Shown piece after piece: positions 25,748 to 33,907 of a stretch of DNA of 34,738 nt. Numbering within the stretch: the first letter of the stretch is position 1; each line of letters starts with the position of its first letter. The stretch is from NCBI GenBank assembly GCA_031363055.1, contig JANLTP010000235.1, forward strand, positions 1 through 34,738, written 5' to 3'. The position numbers and the translations under genes are program-made. Below the pieces are notes generated by a model, which made no database searches, was not told the DNA's origin, and was given only the letters and a program-made list of their open reading frames with translations. Source of the DNA: JANLTP01 sp031363055. GTDB lineage: Bacteria > Pseudomonadota > Gammaproteobacteria > Burkholderiales > Burkholderiaceae_E.

Positions 25748-27846
25748 GGCACGGCGGGTGGTGACGAGGACCTTGCGACAGGCGGATGGATCATGCGCTG
25801 CAAACCCTCACGCACTCCCACTCGCGGCGTCCACCCCAACAGGCGCGTCGCCTTGCGAACATCAAAATTACTGAGTGGCCGAATTGATTCAATACGGTAT
25901 CGCGTCAGCGGCACCTCGCGTCCCAACAGTTTGCCCAAGGTTTCAACCGCACGGGCAATCAGTATCATGACTTGCTGTGGCCAATAAAACGCTTTCGGCG
26001 CCGCCGAACCCAAACCAGCGAGCGCTGTGATGTACTCACGCTGGGTGATTCGTTCGGTATCGACCAGGTGAATGGTCTGACCCAGCGCTTCGTCGCGAGC
26101 GCCGGCCGCCACCAGGCCGTCGATGACATCATCCAGGTAAACCAGTGGTAGCGCCAGATCGCCCTTGCCCACCACGATCCAACGGCCAGCCAGCGCAATC
26201 ACGCCGTTCGGTGCGACCTTTTCAACGCCACGCCCGAAGATCTGACCGGGACGCAGAATCACAGCGTTGACCGTGCCTTGAGTGATCGCTGCCTGGACCA
26301 TCTGCTCGGCTTGCAACTTGGTCTGGGTGTAGAAGCCGCGCCGCTCGGGAAAAGGCTCGAAGCGCGCGTCTTCATGCAAGGCGACCAGTGGGTTGTTACC
26401 GGCATGATCAATCACGCTCATCGAGCTCAGATGCACGAGTCGCTTGACCCCGTACTTGCGGCAAGCATCGAGCACGTTGCGCGTGCCCCAGATGGTGCCA
26501 CTCTGGAAATCCTCACGCCAGCCTTTCATGGCCGCACCGACATGAAAGACGCGCTCGACGCCTTGCACCGCATGGGCAACGATATCAGGGTCCCCGAGGT
26601 CACCGAGTACCACCTGCATGCGGGCATGCACCGGCAATACCGATGTCGGCTTGCGCAACAATACGCGCACCGATTCACCCTCTTCCAGCAGACGCAACAC
26701 CAGGGCACGACCGACAAAACCAGCGGCACCGGTGACCAGGTTCTTGATCGGTTCGAGGGGCGCATAACGCTCGGCGCGTTCACGGTCCCAGATCGCATCG
26801 GCATCTCGCGAGGCAGATTCCATCAGCGTGACAATACGGGCACCATCAACGGCCTGAATCGGCGGCTCGCGCTGCTCACGCACACTGCGCACAAACGCGA
26901 TGGCACCGGCCACGATACCGGGTGAACTCTTCAATTGGCCCGTCGCAAATCGCAACACCGTGGCAACGATACGTACCGCCTTCAATAAAGAATTGCTGAC
27001 ACCGGAGACAACCATGCCGACAAACTTGGGTCCCGGCAGCAATCGCGAACGGGTGCAGGTCTGCAGGAACTTATCGATATCAATCGCGCCGCGGGTGCCC
27101 TGTACTATCAGTTGATTGACCATCGGGCGAGCGTTCCAGGACAACCGTACCCGACCGACACCGCGCTCGCAGTGAGCCGTCACCAGCCACTCGTCGAATC
27201 GCAGGTTCGGCAGTCGGCCGGTGCCCTGAAAATCAATCTGCAGTCGATCGATACGACCCAGAAAGGCCTCGATCTGGTAGAGCGCATGAACGCCCAGATC
27301 CTGAAACGGATACGATCCTTTGCGCACCATGGCCGGCAGCGGTCCACCCTCATAGGGCGGATATTCCGAGCTGCGGTTGATGTCGACCGAGAGCAGATCG
27401 CCGCAGGCGCCTTGCTCGACAAGCTTTAACGCTTTCTCGACAACCGGATCGAACAGATCGGAATGATTCACCGACAGCACTCGCTGATTTCGCGACGCCG
27501 CTGCCATCATCGCCTGGCATTCATCCGACGATTCCGCCATGGGTTTTTCGACAAACACATGGCAGCCCGCATCCAGTGCTTGAATCGCCAGCGCGGCATG
27601 TGAGGACGGCGGCGTCAGCACGAACACACAATCGGGCGCCAGCACCAGCAGTTCCTCCAGGGTTGTGCAGGCCAACGCAATCGACGAGCTGACGGCGAGC
27701 GATTGCGCGGCGTCCAGTTGTTGATCGGCGAGACCGACAATACTGACAAAATCGAGTTGTTTGAGCGCACGAATGTGATGTCGGCTGACGTAGCCGGCGC
27801 CGATAATGGCAATGCGCAACGGCGCAGACTTCTCAATCACTGACAT
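25744..27846 (-). CDS. fusion of Gfo/Idh/MocA oxidoreductase and SDR epimerase
   Basis: A 700-residue bifunctional protein. The first half (about 1-365) is a Gfo/Idh oxidoreductase with IAIIGAGYVSRHH and VFVEKPMAES. The second half (from about 365) is an extended SDR with NLVTGAAGFVGRAL and the active site Tyr-x3-Lys in GFYTQTKLQAE near 508. The connecting region holds no recognised domain. I place the start at ATG 27846 because AGGAGGA lies just upstream; a GTG at 27864 would put that sequence inside the coding region. The start overlaps the glycosyltransferase stop by 14 nt. The two activities match the separate, overlapping genes at 5437-7595, suggesting a two-step sugar conversion by linked active sites. 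Confidence 0.93.
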   Translation of the reverse strand: MSVIEKSAPLRIAIIGAGYVSRHHIRALKQLDFVSIVGLADQQLDAAQSLAVSSSIALACTTLEELLVLAPDCVFVLTPPSSHAALAIQALDAGCHVFVEKPMAESSDECQAMMAAASRNQRVLSVNHSDLFDPVVEKALKLVEQGACGDLLSVDINRSSEYPPYEGGPLPAMVRKGSYPFQDLGVHALYQIEAFLGRIDRLQIDFQGTGRLPNLRFDEWLVTAHCERGVGRVRLSWNARPMVNQLIVQGTRGAIDIDKFLQTCTRSRLLPGPKFVGMVVSGVSNSLLKAVRIVATVLRFATGQLKSSPGIVAGAIAFVRSVREQREPPIQAVDGARIVTLMESASRDADAIWDRERAERYAPLEPIKNLVTGAAGFVGRALVLRLLEEGESVRVLLRKPTSVLPVHARMQVVLGDLGDPDIVAHAVQGVERVFHVGAAMKGWREDFQSGTIWGTRNVLDACRKYGVKRLVHLSSMSVIDHAGNNPLVALHEDARFEPFPERRGFYTQTKLQAEQMVQAAITQGTVNAVILRPGQIFGRGVEKVAPNGVIALAGRWIVVGKGDLALPLVYLDDVIDGLVAAGARDEALGQTIHLVDTERITQREYITALAGLGSAAPKAFYWPQQVMILIARAVETLGKLLGREVPLTRYRIESIRPLSNFDVRKATRLLGWTPRVGVREGLQRMIHPPVARSSSPPAVP

Positions 27847-29128
27847 GGGGTCCTCCTGGAACACTGGCTAGCCGATCGCGAATATCAGCGCGAACTGTTG
27901 CGAGGGTAACGGCGACCCGAGACTCCCATGAAGAATCTGCCACGGCTTGCATACGCCGCCGGCTCGCGGCAGGATCACGCTCCAGGACAGCGCGATCAAC
28001 CAACTGCACGAATTCATCGGCGTTATTTGCAATCAACACAAACGGCGCAAACCGTTCCACTTCGGGCGTCGATACCGATACCACCGGCTTGCCGGTGGCC
28101 AGATACTCGCGCAACTTCAGGGGATTTGAATTCATGACTTGGCGATTGCGTCGATACGGAATCATCGCAACATCGAACACTGACGCCCAATTCGGCAGAC
28201 TTTCGTAGCTCTGGGCACCGACCAGCCGCACATTGGGGAGTGCCTCCAGCTCGCTGACATCGGTGCTGACATGGCCAACCATCAACACGGTATACGCTGG
28301 CCGCTCGCGTGCCAGTTTCGCGATCAAGGAAATATCGACCCAGTCGGCAACCGATCCAAAAAATCCGACTACCGGATGGGTGATCGATGCAAGCGACGTC
28401 GGTGCTGGTGTCGCGGGGTCTGAGGCGCGCGCGAACAACTCGGCATCGACACCGTGCGGTGAGAAGGTCACATGGTCGTTGAGCCGCTGCTTGTGAGCAA
28501 GCAACGCCGGCGGCGCCACAAAAACTCGATCGGCTTTGCGAGTCAGATCATCGTCACAGCGCTGTATGCTCGCAGCATCGACACCCGGATGGGCCGCATA
28601 ATCATCGATACAGTAATAGATTACCGCCAGCTCGCCGAGCCTGCCCGCCAGGAATCCCGGATGCGGCAACGCAAACCAGAGCAGGTAACGCTCAAAGCGC
28701 AGATGTCTGATGGCCCGGGCCAGAGCCCATCGCGCGAAACGCTCATTGAACCAATGGACACCGGGAATCGTTCGAAACGGCAACTGCGGCACCGTACAGC
28801 GCCAGAAATGGTCATCAATTTTGACTGGTAAAGCGACCGCCTGGCGCAATTTTCGAAGGATCTTCTTGAAGTCCCGTCCCGACGCAGACGGCGCCCGCAT
28901 GCCCGGCGAATCAACATAAAGTAACGTAATAGTGCGAGCCAACCGACGGGCGATGTGATGACTCGAGGTGCGGTTCTCGGCATTCCAGTCGTTGCCGAAG
29001 TAAATCAGCGCGCAGCCATTCAGATCATCAGGCAAATCAGCATGAGGATCAGCGGCCAAGTCGGAACCGAAGTTAGTCGCTTGTGCGGTACGCACGGATG
29101 TCGTCGAAAAGGAGGCGTTCAAGTGCAC
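27833..29128 (-). CDS. glycosyltransferase (GT-B fold, TuaH-like)
   Basis: A 431-residue cytoplasmic glycosyltransferase of the kind often annotated as TuaH-like. It has LIYFGNDWNAENRTSSHHIA near residue 41, LLWFALPHPGF, VIYYCIDDYAAHPG, FSPHGVDAELF, VVGFFGSVADWVD at the start of the donor domain and NSNPLKLREYLATGKPVVS near the C-terminal catalytic region, with Glu and Lys residues typical of GT-B enzymes. It likely transfers a sugar onto the lipid-linked repeat unit. The start is a GTG at 29128, and the first 35 residues look unstructured. It leads the minus-strand trio with the fusion enzyme and polymerase. A TATAAT sequence lies 24 nt upstream. Confidence 0.88.
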   Translation of the reverse strand: MHLNASFSTTSVRTAQATNFGSDLAADPHADLPDDLNGCALIYFGNDWNAENRTSSHHIARRLARTITLLYVDSPGMRAPSASGRDFKKILRKLRQAVALPVKIDDHFWRCTVPQLPFRTIPGVHWFNERFARWALARAIRHLRFERYLLWFALPHPGFLAGRLGELAVIYYCIDDYAAHPGVDAASIQRCDDDLTRKADRVFVAPPALLAHKQRLNDHVTFSPHGVDAELFARASDPATPAPTSLASITHPVVGFFGSVADWVDISLIAKLARERPAYTVLMVGHVSTDVSELEALPNVRLVGAQSYESLPNWASVFDVAMIPYRRNRQVMNSNPLKLREYLATGKPVVSVSTPEVERFAPFVLIANNADEFVQLVDRAVLERDPAASRRRMQAVADSSWESRVAVTLATVRADIRDRLASVPGGPHVSD

Positions 29129-29151
29129 ACAGCTTTGCCATTTAAGATTGG

Positions 29152-29157
29152 ATTATA
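29152..29157 (-). promoter_or_regulatory. candidate -10 box of the TuaH-like glycosyltransferase operon
   Basis: A perfect TATAAT on the minus strand sits 24 nt before the GTG start. No good -35 hexamer is found 16-18 nt farther upstream, so this is only a candidate. Confidence 0.3.
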
Positions 29158-29199
29158 GTTGCGGCTATACACCCTGATTGTGACCAATTCCCTTCTCAC

Positions 29200-29958
29200 A
29201 TGGCGAGCGCACCTGTCCCAGCCGTCAGTATCATCACGCCCGCGTACAACGCCGAGCGGTATTTGCAGGCGACAATCGATTCGGTTGCGCGGCAGACCTA
29301 CGAGGATTTCGAGCATCTCATTATCGATGATTGTTCGAACGATGGAACAGCCCTCATTATTTCCAGTGCGAGTACCGACCCGCGTGTTCGGGTTCATCGA
29401 AACGCGAAAAATCTCGGCGTGGCGGCCACTCGCAATGCCGGGTTGGAATTGGCACGCGGTGCGCTGATTTGCTTTCTTGACGCCGACGATTGCTGGATGC
29501 CCACCAAACTCGAGCAACAGGTAACGTTTATGCTGGACACGGGCGTCGATATTTCTTACATGGAATATTTGCGAACAGACTTGAATGGCAAGCCGATGGG
29601 TCGGGTAACACCGCCAGCCAAGGTCGATTTGAACGCCTTACTAAAATCCAATGTCATTGGAAACTTGACGGCGATGGCTCGCAAAAGTGCGATCGGTACC
29701 ATCAGATTTCGAAAAATCGGCCATGAAGACTACGTTTTTTGGTTAGATGTGCTGAAAACCTCGCCATTTGCTCGCAGAGTCCCCACAGATGAGCCGGTTT
29801 GCCTCTACCGAGTTGTCGATAACTCGCTGTCAGGCAACAAGCTGCAGGCCGCACATTGGCAATGGAAGGTCTATCGTGAGGTCGCCGGTTTGAACATTTT
29901 GCATTCCGCCTGGTTATTTGCGAATTACATCGCCAGAGGCATTTTGAAACGCGTCTGA
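29200..29958 (+). CDS. glycosyltransferase family 2 protein
   Basis: A 252-residue GT-A fold glycosyltransferase with the full GT2 pattern: VSIITPAYNAERYL at the N terminus, the base-binding LIIDDCSNDGT near residue 40, GVAATRNAGLELA near 74, and the metal-binding FLDADDCWMP near 92. The later GHEDYVFWLD and the C-terminal RVVDNSLSG complete the acceptor side. It would add one sugar of the repeat unit from a nucleotide-sugar donor. No clear ribosome-binding site precedes ATG 29200. The gene is divergent from the TuaH-like glycosyltransferase across 71 nt. Confidence 0.93.
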   Translation: MASAPVPAVSIITPAYNAERYLQATIDSVARQTYEDFEHLIIDDCSNDGTALIISSASTDPRVRVHRNAKNLGVAATRNAGLELARGALICFLDADDCWMPTKLEQQVTFMLDTGVDISYMEYLRTDLNGKPMGRVTPPAKVDLNALLKSNVIGNLTAMARKSAIGTIRFRKIGHEDYVFWLDVLKTSPFARRVPTDEPVCLYRVVDNSLSGNKLQAAHWQWKVYREVAGLNILHSAWLFANYIARGILKRV

Positions 29959-29969
29959 GGCCAACCTTG

Positions 29970-30068
29970 GTGAACGTTGAAGTTGGCATTGCTGAGGCTC
30001 GACGCAATCTGCCTGAGCTCACTGGCCTGGTGAGGAAGTACGCGAAAAAGTGCCACGATATTTTTTAA
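29970..30068 (+). pseudogene. remnant of a Phd/YefM-type antitoxin gene
   Basis: A 32-codon frame, GTG to TAA, starts 11 nt after the GT2 stop and reads MNVEVGIAEARRNLPELTGL and a few basic residues. The sequence IAEARRNLPEL matches the first helix of Phd/YefM antitoxins, which are about 80 residues long; the remainder of the domain and any toxin gene are missing. It may be a deletion remnant of a toxin-antitoxin pair. A chance match cannot be excluded because the frame is short. Confidence 0.45.
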
Positions 30069-30375
30069 ATCGCGCGTCCTGATTTGAACAATTTTCCGTT
30101 AGACTTTAAGTACTGATTGCGCATCTGCGACAGTCGAGTAGTTAGAGCTAAAAATCCCCGTCAATTTCGAAATGTTTTTGACGCTTGGCGCATCTTTTAG
30201 CGCGGTACTTTCTCAAGTGTAAAAATAAACCAGCGCGCAAATCGGGCTTGCTCCTTTTGCGCCTACTAACATGTAATGGTTGTTAATCCTGACTCTGGCC
30301 AGTCGTTAGTTCTCAGAAGAATTTCGCTACTTGGCGAATTTAAAAAACCGTCCGATTTTTGGCTAGCTTTTTCGA
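30069..30375. other. AT-rich intergenic region before the sugar transferase
   Basis: This 307 nt stretch is visibly richer in A and T than its neighbours and contains no credible gene. It holds a nested inverted repeat (30147-30201) and probably the promoter of the sugar transferase gene, but no -35/-10 pair stands out, and no ribosome-binding site is evident just before ATG 30376. Confidence 0.6.
30147..30201. repeat. nested inverted repeat
   Basis: Outer arms GCTAAAA (30147-30153) and TTTTAGC (30195-30201) enclose inner arms CGTCAA (30159-30164) and TTGACG (30178-30183), with an 8 nt palindrome TTTCGAAA in the centre. The arms could form a stem-loop or an operator for a dimeric regulator. 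It lies about 175 nt upstream of the sugar transferase gene. Confidence 0.5.
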
Positions 30376-31749
30376 ATGATCCACCTGTTCAGTCACTACT
30401 TTTCGTGGCGATTGCTGCTGCTGTCAGTGATCGAAGCGGCCGTACTGTTCATGTCAATTCTGCTCGGAATCCAACTTCGAATTCCAGCAGGCGACCCGAC
30501 GCCCAGTGCCTACGACGCTACCGTGTTCACCATCGCAATGTTGGCCATGATGAATGCGCTGGGCCTCTACAGCAGGCAGCCGGAGTCGATCAAGAACACG
30601 ATCCAGCGCCTGTTGGTAGCGCTGATTCTTGCCTTTTTTCTATCCAGCGCCGTGTTCTACGCATTCCCCGGCCTGTACGTTGGCCGCGGCATCTTCGCGA
30701 TCAGCGCCGTCATTTCTGTCGCCGGACTGGTGTTGGTGCGGCTGTTGTTCTTTCAGGTCTCCAGCGCCTCGGTCCTGAAGCGCCGGATCATGGTCGTGGG
30801 GTCTGGTGAAGCTTCGCGGGAAATCATCGCTTACCTGCAGGGCGATGATGCGACTCGCTCAATGCAGTTTGTCGGACTTTATTCGACGCCTGACGAACTG
30901 CAGCCCGAAGGCAAGTATCGCGACATCGAACATGGCGATCTGCTGGCGCAGGTTGAAACCCTGCGGGCCACGGAAGTGGTCATTGCAGCACGCGAGCGTC
31001 GCGGCGGCGCGCTGCCGCTGCGCGATCTGCTCGACTGCAAACTCGAAGGCATTCGGGTCTGCGACAGCGTCGCATTTTTCGAACAGGAAAAAGGTCTTTT
31101 AAGACTTGATGATTTGCGCGCAAGCTGGATGATTTATGGCGATGGTTTTAATCAGGGGCTGGCGCGCGACGTCATCAAACGCATCTTCGACATCGTGTTC
31201 AGCCTCGTGTTGCTGGTGGTTGCCTTGCCTGTCATGTTGATTGCTGCCTGCGCCGTCTGGCTGGAATCGCGCGGACCGATCGTCTACCGGCAAGAGCGCG
31301 TCGGCGAACGCGGTCGCGGCTTTCAGATTCTCAAATTCAGATCCATGATCCAGAGTGCCGAGAAGGCAGGACTGCCGCAATGGGCAAGTCCTCGAGACTC
31401 ACGAATTACCCGGGTCGGGCGCATTATTCGCGCAACCCGAATCGATGAGCTGCCGCAAATCTTCAATGTACTGCTGGGCGAAATGAGTTTTGTCGGACCG
31501 CGCCCCGAGCGACCGTCGTTTGTTACCCAATTGGCCGACCAGATCCGCTTTTACGATATGCGTCACAGCCTGAAGCCGGGCATTACCGGATGGGCGCAAG
31601 TACGCTTTCACTACGGCGCGTCGATCGAAGACTCAGTCGAGAAACTTCAGTATGACCTGTACTACGTCAAGAACCATTCACTGTTTCTGGATCTCTTGAT
31701 TCTGCTGGAAACTGTTCAGGTGGTCATCGGTCGAAAAGGCGCCCGTTAG
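30376..31749 (+). CDS. undecaprenyl-phosphate sugar phosphotransferase (initiating transferase)
   Basis: A 457-residue polyprenyl-phosphate hexose-1-phosphate transferase, the first membrane step of EPS repeat-unit synthesis. Four or so N-terminal helices (residues 10-130) precede a CoA-binding-like region MVVGSGEASREI, then a helix at about 270-292, and the C-terminal catalytic domain with LKFRSMIQSAEK, RATRIDELPQIFNVL, GEMSFVGPRPERPSF and LKPGITGWAQV. This arrangement matches the WbaP/EpsB type and, as I recall, the exosortase-A-associated sugar transferases. The start ATG 30376 fits the family N terminus (MIHLFSHYF). It converges on the dehydrogenase gene with a 26 nt gap, where I see no clear terminator. 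Confidence 0.94.
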   Translation: MIHLFSHYFSWRLLLLSVIEAAVLFMSILLGIQLRIPAGDPTPSAYDATVFTIAMLAMMNALGLYSRQPESIKNTIQRLLVALILAFFLSSAVFYAFPGLYVGRGIFAISAVISVAGLVLVRLLFFQVSSASVLKRRIMVVGSGEASREIIAYLQGDDATRSMQFVGLYSTPDELQPEGKYRDIEHGDLLAQVETLRATEVVIAARERRGGALPLRDLLDCKLEGIRVCDSVAFFEQEKGLLRLDDLRASWMIYGDGFNQGLARDVIKRIFDIVFSLVLLVVALPVMLIAACAVWLESRGPIVYRQERVGERGRGFQILKFRSMIQSAEKAGLPQWASPRDSRITRVGRIIRATRIDELPQIFNVLLGEMSFVGPRPERPSFVTQLADQIRFYDMRHSLKPGITGWAQVRFHYGASIEDSVEKLQYDLYYVKNHSLFLDLLILLETVQVVIGRKGAR

Positions 31750-31775
31750 CGAGGGTGCCCGACCCCCATTGCTTG

Positions 31776-33056
31776 TCAAAGCCGCCAGTTCAGCAGGCCC
31801 TCTGCCTCTGCGCTTTTTACCGCAAAGATTCCCTTGATGTCGCCAAACACGGCACCCGGAATCAGCTTCTTCGAAAGTTCAGAAACGCCGAGCTGACGAT
31901 ATTCATCATGTGCGACTGCAACGACCATCGCACTGGCAACGGGCAGTTGATCCCAGGTGCTCAGCGCGACACCATACTCATGTTGCGCATCGGCCGATTC
32001 GGCAATCGGGTCGTGAACAAAGACCTGGGTACCGAAGGCTCGCAATTCGCGAATGACATCAATCACGCGTGAATTGCGCAGATCCGGTACATTCTCCTTG
32101 AAGGTCAATCCGAGCACGATGACGGGCGCGCCCTTGATGGCTATGCCCTGATTGATCATTTTCTTGATGGTCTGCTCGGCAATGAACTTACCCATGCCGT
32201 CGTTGATTCGCCGCCCCGCCAAAATGACCTGTGGGTGGTAGCCGAGCATGTCGGCCTTGTGGGTGAGATAGTAAGGATCAACACCGATACAATGCCCGCC
32301 AACCAGACCCGGGCGAAACGGCAGAAAATTCCACTTCGTGCCAGCCGTCTCGAGCACCTCCAGCGTGTCAATACCGATTCGATCAAAAATCAGCGAAAGC
32401 TCATTCATCAAGGCAATATTCAGATCACGCTGCGTATTTTCGATGACCTTTGCGGCCTCAGCCACCTTGATGCTGCTGGCCCGATAGACGCCGGCTGTGA
32501 TGACCGCGCCGTACAAAGATGCGACCGCCTCGAGCGTAGCCTCGTCATCACCCGACACCACCTTGGTGATGCGGGTCAGGGTGTGTTCCTTGTCGCCCGG
32601 ATTGATTCGCTCGGGTGAATAGCCGACGTGAAATCCGTCGCGCCAGACATAACCCGATTCACGCTCGAGAATGGGGATGCAGATTTCCTCAGTGGCGCCA
32701 GGATAAACCGTCGATTCGTAGACCACGGTCGCACCCCGTTTCATATGCCGCCCGGCGATCGCGCTGGCCGACGCCAGCGGGCCAAAATCGGGCTGGTGTG
32801 CATCATCGACTGGAGTCGGCACCGCAATCACAATAAAATCCGCCAAACTGATGTCAACAGGATTGGCAGTGAATGTCAGTTTGTCGGCCGCAACGAACTG
32901 TTCGCGGGACACTTCACCGGTTGGATCGTGCGATTCGCGATAGTGATCGATTTTACGGGTCGATAAATCGTACCCCACCGTGGTGTAAACCCGGCCAAAC
33001 TCGATGGCCAGCGGCAAGCCGACATAACCCAATCCCACGATCGCAACTTTGATCAT
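31776..33056 (-). CDS. UDP-sugar 6-dehydrogenase (UDP-GlcNAc/GalNAc dehydrogenase type)
   Basis: A 426-residue NAD-dependent enzyme that oxidises C6 of a UDP-sugar to a carboxylate in two steps. The N-terminal Rossmann loop is VAIVGLGYVGLPLAIEF (4-20), the central ESTVYPGATEE segment is typical, and the catalytic cysteine lies in GLVGGHCIGVDPYYL near residue 255. The C-terminal domain (VLGLTFKENVPDLRNSR) closes the site. The overall pattern is closest to the TviB/WbpO group, which makes UDP-N-acetyl-hexosaminuronic acids, so the polymer probably contains an acidic amino sugar. The ATG is preceded by GGTAAGAA. It is divergent from the export genes across 240 nt. Confidence 0.93.
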   Translation of the reverse strand: MIKVAIVGLGYVGLPLAIEFGRVYTTVGYDLSTRKIDHYRESHDPTGEVSREQFVAADKLTFTANPVDISLADFIVIAVPTPVDDAHQPDFGPLASASAIAGRHMKRGATVVYESTVYPGATEEICIPILERESGYVWRDGFHVGYSPERINPGDKEHTLTRITKVVSGDDEATLEAVASLYGAVITAGVYRASSIKVAEAAKVIENTQRDLNIALMNELSLIFDRIGIDTLEVLETAGTKWNFLPFRPGLVGGHCIGVDPYYLTHKADMLGYHPQVILAGRRINDGMGKFIAEQTIKKMINQGIAIKGAPVIVLGLTFKENVPDLRNSRVIDVIRELRAFGTQVFVHDPIAESADAQHEYGVALSTWDQLPVASAMVVAVAHDEYRQLGVSELSKKLIPGAVFGDIKGIFAVKSAEAEGLLNWRL

Positions 33057-33296
33057 TTCTTACCTTTGATAATGACGTCTGACTGTCGCTTGACTGTCGA
33101 CTGTTAATAAATTCTATCAATCGATTCAACGACTCTTACTGTAATCTTTACCGAGAAAGTGAATAGCAAATGTCTATTGACGAACTAACGGTCAATTCGC
33201 CGGATCTGGTTGTCGAGATGTGCTGAAATGCCGGACAAGCCAATTCAAATCAGGCAAAAATTGCAAGCAGGAATATACAGCCTTGGGAGAGGATGC
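33057..33296. promoter_or_regulatory. divergent control region between dehydrogenase and export genes
   Basis: The gap is AT-rich and contains repeats: TGACTGTCG at 33080-33088 and again at 33091-33099, with a partial third copy following, and a perfect inverted repeat ATTGAC/GTCAAT at 33176-33181 and 33191-33196. A TGTAAT on the plus strand at 33140-33145 may be a -10 box, though no good -35 accompanies it. GGGAGAGG at 33285-33292 is the ribosome-binding site of the export gene. The repeats could be regulator sites. Confidence 0.4.
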
Positions 33297-33899
33297 ATGA
33301 TGAGGGTAATTGCAGCGATCGTGCTGGCCAGTGCGCTATTGGGCGCCTGTGCAAACACGTCGCTGCCGCCAGCGCCGGCGCGATCGACCGGTGCCGCATA
33401 CACTTATTTGGTCGGCGCCGGCGATCTGCTGCGTATCACCGTCTGGCGTCATGCCGAGCTGTCTGGCGATATTCCAGTTCGCGGCGACGGCAAGCTCACC
33501 ACGCCCTTGATAGAGGACACCATTGCGGTCGGCAAGACGCCGTCGGATCTTGCGCGTGAAATGGAAACGCGATTGCGCAAGTACTTGCAGGACCCGGTGG
33601 TTACGATCCAGGTCTTACAGTCCGCCGGCACCGGTAAGGAGCAAGTCCGCGTGGTTGGCCAGGCGGCGCGGCCGGCGGCGTTACCTTATCGGCAGAACAT
33701 GACCCTGCTCGATGCAGTGCTGGCAGTCGGCGGATTGACACAGTTTGCGGCCGGCAACCGGGCAGTACTGGTGCGGGGCGTTGAAAACAACCGTCAATAC
33801 AGTGTGCGCTTGCGCGATTTGATGCGCGACGGCGATGTCACCGCCAACGTCGAACTGCTTCCCGGCGATGTCATCCTGATTCCTGAAAGCTATTTCTGA
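33297..33899 (+). CDS. Wza-like polysaccharide export lipoprotein
   Basis: A 200-residue outer-membrane auxiliary export protein. From ATG 33297, behind a strong GGGAGAGG, it begins with a lipoprotein signal peptide and lipobox L-G-A-C18. The Poly_export domain follows (YLVGAGDLLRITVW, then VRGDGKLTTPLI and LREMETRLRKYLQDP-like helix EMETRLRKYLQDP), and then an SLBB-type segment (VRVVGQAARPAALPY to LPGDVILIPESYF). The protein is shorter than E. coli Wza, like the exosortase-A-associated export proteins. An upstream in-frame GTG at 33210 is rejected because the signal peptide and ribosome-binding site point to 33297; ATG 33300 is equally possible. The chain-length gene follows after 8 nt. Confidence 0.93.
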   Translation: MMRVIAAIVLASALLGACANTSLPPAPARSTGAAYTYLVGAGDLLRITVWRHAELSGDIPVRGDGKLTTPLIEDTIAVGKTPSDLAREMETRLRKYLQDPVVTIQVLQSAGTGKEQVRVVGQAARPAALPYRQNMTLLDAVLAVGGLTQFAAGNRAVLVRGVENNRQYSVRLRDLMRDGDVTANVELLPGDVILIPESYF

Positions 33900-33907
33900 G
33901 TTCCAAC

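Noticed and set aside
30185..30203. Sigma-54-like promoter (TTGGCGC to AGC)
   Set aside because: The distance between the GG and GC elements is 11 nt rather than the required 10, and the -12 element is poor.
31750..31775. Terminator between the convergent sugar transferase and dehydrogenase genes
   Set aside because: The G/C-rich run has no proper stem followed by a T-tract on either strand.
33253..33263. GCAA-AAA-TTGC inverted repeat before the export gene
   Set aside because: Arms of 4 nt with a 3 nt loop are too short to separate from chance in AT-rich DNA.
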